A stretch of 64,000 bases of DNA, taken from contig JAAVHZ010000020.1 of NCBI GenBank assembly GCA_014799465.1, positions 1 to 64,000 of the forward strand, written 5' to 3'. Source of the DNA: Lachnospiraceae bacterium (GTDB lineage: Bacteria > Bacillota > Clostridia > Lachnospirales > Lachnospiraceae). Positions 63,498 through 64,000 of this stretch are shown here, one piece after another. Numbering within the stretch: the stretch's first letter is position 1; every line of letters starts with the position of its first letter. The translations under genes and the position numbers were made by a program. A model generated the notes under the pieces. That model did not search any database and was not told the DNA's origin. It saw nothing but the letters and a program-made list of their open reading frames with translations.

Positions 63498-63530
63498 TTC
63501 CCTGCAGCTCTGCTGCGGGGTAGTTCATTT
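63498..63530 (+). repeat. Dispersed repeat, partial copy 5
   Basis: attccctgcag-ctctgctgcgggg-tagttcattt keeps only the inner hairpin and right end of the repeat in diverged form. It lies directly before the truncated amidase gene, with only two bases between. Confidence 0.55.
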
Positions 63531-63532
63531 CT

Positions 63533-64000
63533 GATTGCACTAACTTTGCATCACAAGTAGCATACGTTGGTGGAGTTTCAATGAAAAAGCATCCGGAGTT
63601 TAAATATAATCCATATGCAGCAGATCTCGATTACGATAGAGATAATAATTATTGGTATAGTGACTGGCACAATTCAACATTAGTTGTACTATCATATACA
63701 TGGGTACAGGTAGAAAATTTTAGAAATTATATGAAAAATAGCAGAAAGGCAGATGTGTTTACATATTCCCAAACGAATGCAGATTGGAAGAAACTGATGC
63801 AACGTGCATGGATTGGTGATGTAGTTCAATGTGGAAATTCACATTCTATATTAATAGAGTATGTAAATTCTAAAGATGAGAATGGGATAAAGTATGCAGC
63901 TCATTCAAAAAATGCAAATGATAGGGAATTTTCGAATTTTAAAAGATGGTGTAAATCTGAACATCCCAATGATAATATTTATTTGATCAGTTTTAAATAA
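63533..64000 (+). pseudogene. 5'-truncated Amidase_6-type gene
   Basis: The frame from 63533 begins DCTNFASQVAYVGGVSMKKH, the catalytic Cys motif of Amidase_6 (PF12671), and includes GDVVQCGNSHSILIEYV with the probable His. It ends at a TAA on the last base of the window. Such proteins normally have a signal peptide and an N-terminal domain first. Here the coding sequence starts at the repeat, with a stop codon (63521) in frame. A start at the ATG 63581 would leave out the catalytic Cys, so the gene is most likely dead. Confidence 0.65.

Noticed and set aside
1-63530. CRISPR array
   Set aside because: The repeat copies are tens of kilobases apart, of different lengths, with no spacers and no cas genes.
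1-64000. rRNA, tRNA, tmRNA or other standard RNA genes
   Set aside because: No conserved cores such as the tRNA T-arm gttcgaatc or rRNA segments were noticed in any gap.

Overview
The window reads as a low-GC chromosome segment of a spore-forming-lineage Firmicute in the Clostridia, most likely Lachnospiraceae. That is an inference from SpoVG, the GlgC/GlgD pair, the murC and pth-mfd housekeeping genes, PurO plus a stand-alone AICAR transformylase, a VanG-type cluster and an ACGX-type RiPP operon. No rRNA, tRNA or CRISPR array was seen. spoVG-pth-mfd lie near the origin in Bacillus subtilis, and a tight DnaA-box cluster sits at 300-438, so an origin-proximal location is possible.

Layout. 1-438: a folded repeat and DnaA boxes. 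439-21288: mostly housekeeping genes. These are murC (-), glgC-glgD, spoVG, a hairpin-rich gap, pth, mfd, an esterase, a PstS-like protein interrupted at an A7 slippery site, an LCP cell-wall enzyme, KtrAB potassium uptake, purO with AICAR transformylase, an AEC permease, and vanR-vanS. 21312-43419: an accessory island of more than 25 small, mostly orphan genes. Many look like polymorphic-toxin immunity or defence-associated proteins (DUF4160, DUF3781, DUF2695, Imm1-like, ankyrin, Rrf2, cupin, nitrilase, DinB, GyrI, S41 protease, a RelE/Phd pair, Nudix and HAD). Mixed in are gene fragments (integrase N-terminus, ToxN/AbiQ N-terminus, XRE N-terminus), a 332-bp duplication, a deletion scar and a complete small RiPP operon (precursor, radical SAM/SPASM, nitroreductase, followed by a class-M-like sirtuin). 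43540-46737: vanG and vanT. The cluster is thus split from vanRS by about 22 kb, and no vanXY is visible. 46834-53665: a TetR-ABC transporter unit, an SLC13-like permease, a degraded deacetylase, DegV, and two tandem AstE/AspA-like proteins, one of which has lost its metal ligands.

53981-63434 is the best candidate for an undescribed system. It encodes an acyl carrier protein, two different adenylate-forming ligases, a BtrH-like protein with a C-terminal beta-rich domain, a secreted protein of unknown type, a lipoprotein, and three intact plus two broken copies of one membrane-anchored protein family. The logic suggests ATP-dependent activation of a carboxylic acid, loading on the carrier protein, and transfer by the BtrH-like enzyme. 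Neither acid nor acceptor is known.

A folded repeat of about 125 bp occurs in three full and two partial copies. Three of the five lie at the edge of truncated genes, so the repeat appears to mark deletion breakpoints. All gene calls come from reading motifs by eye; no database search was possible.
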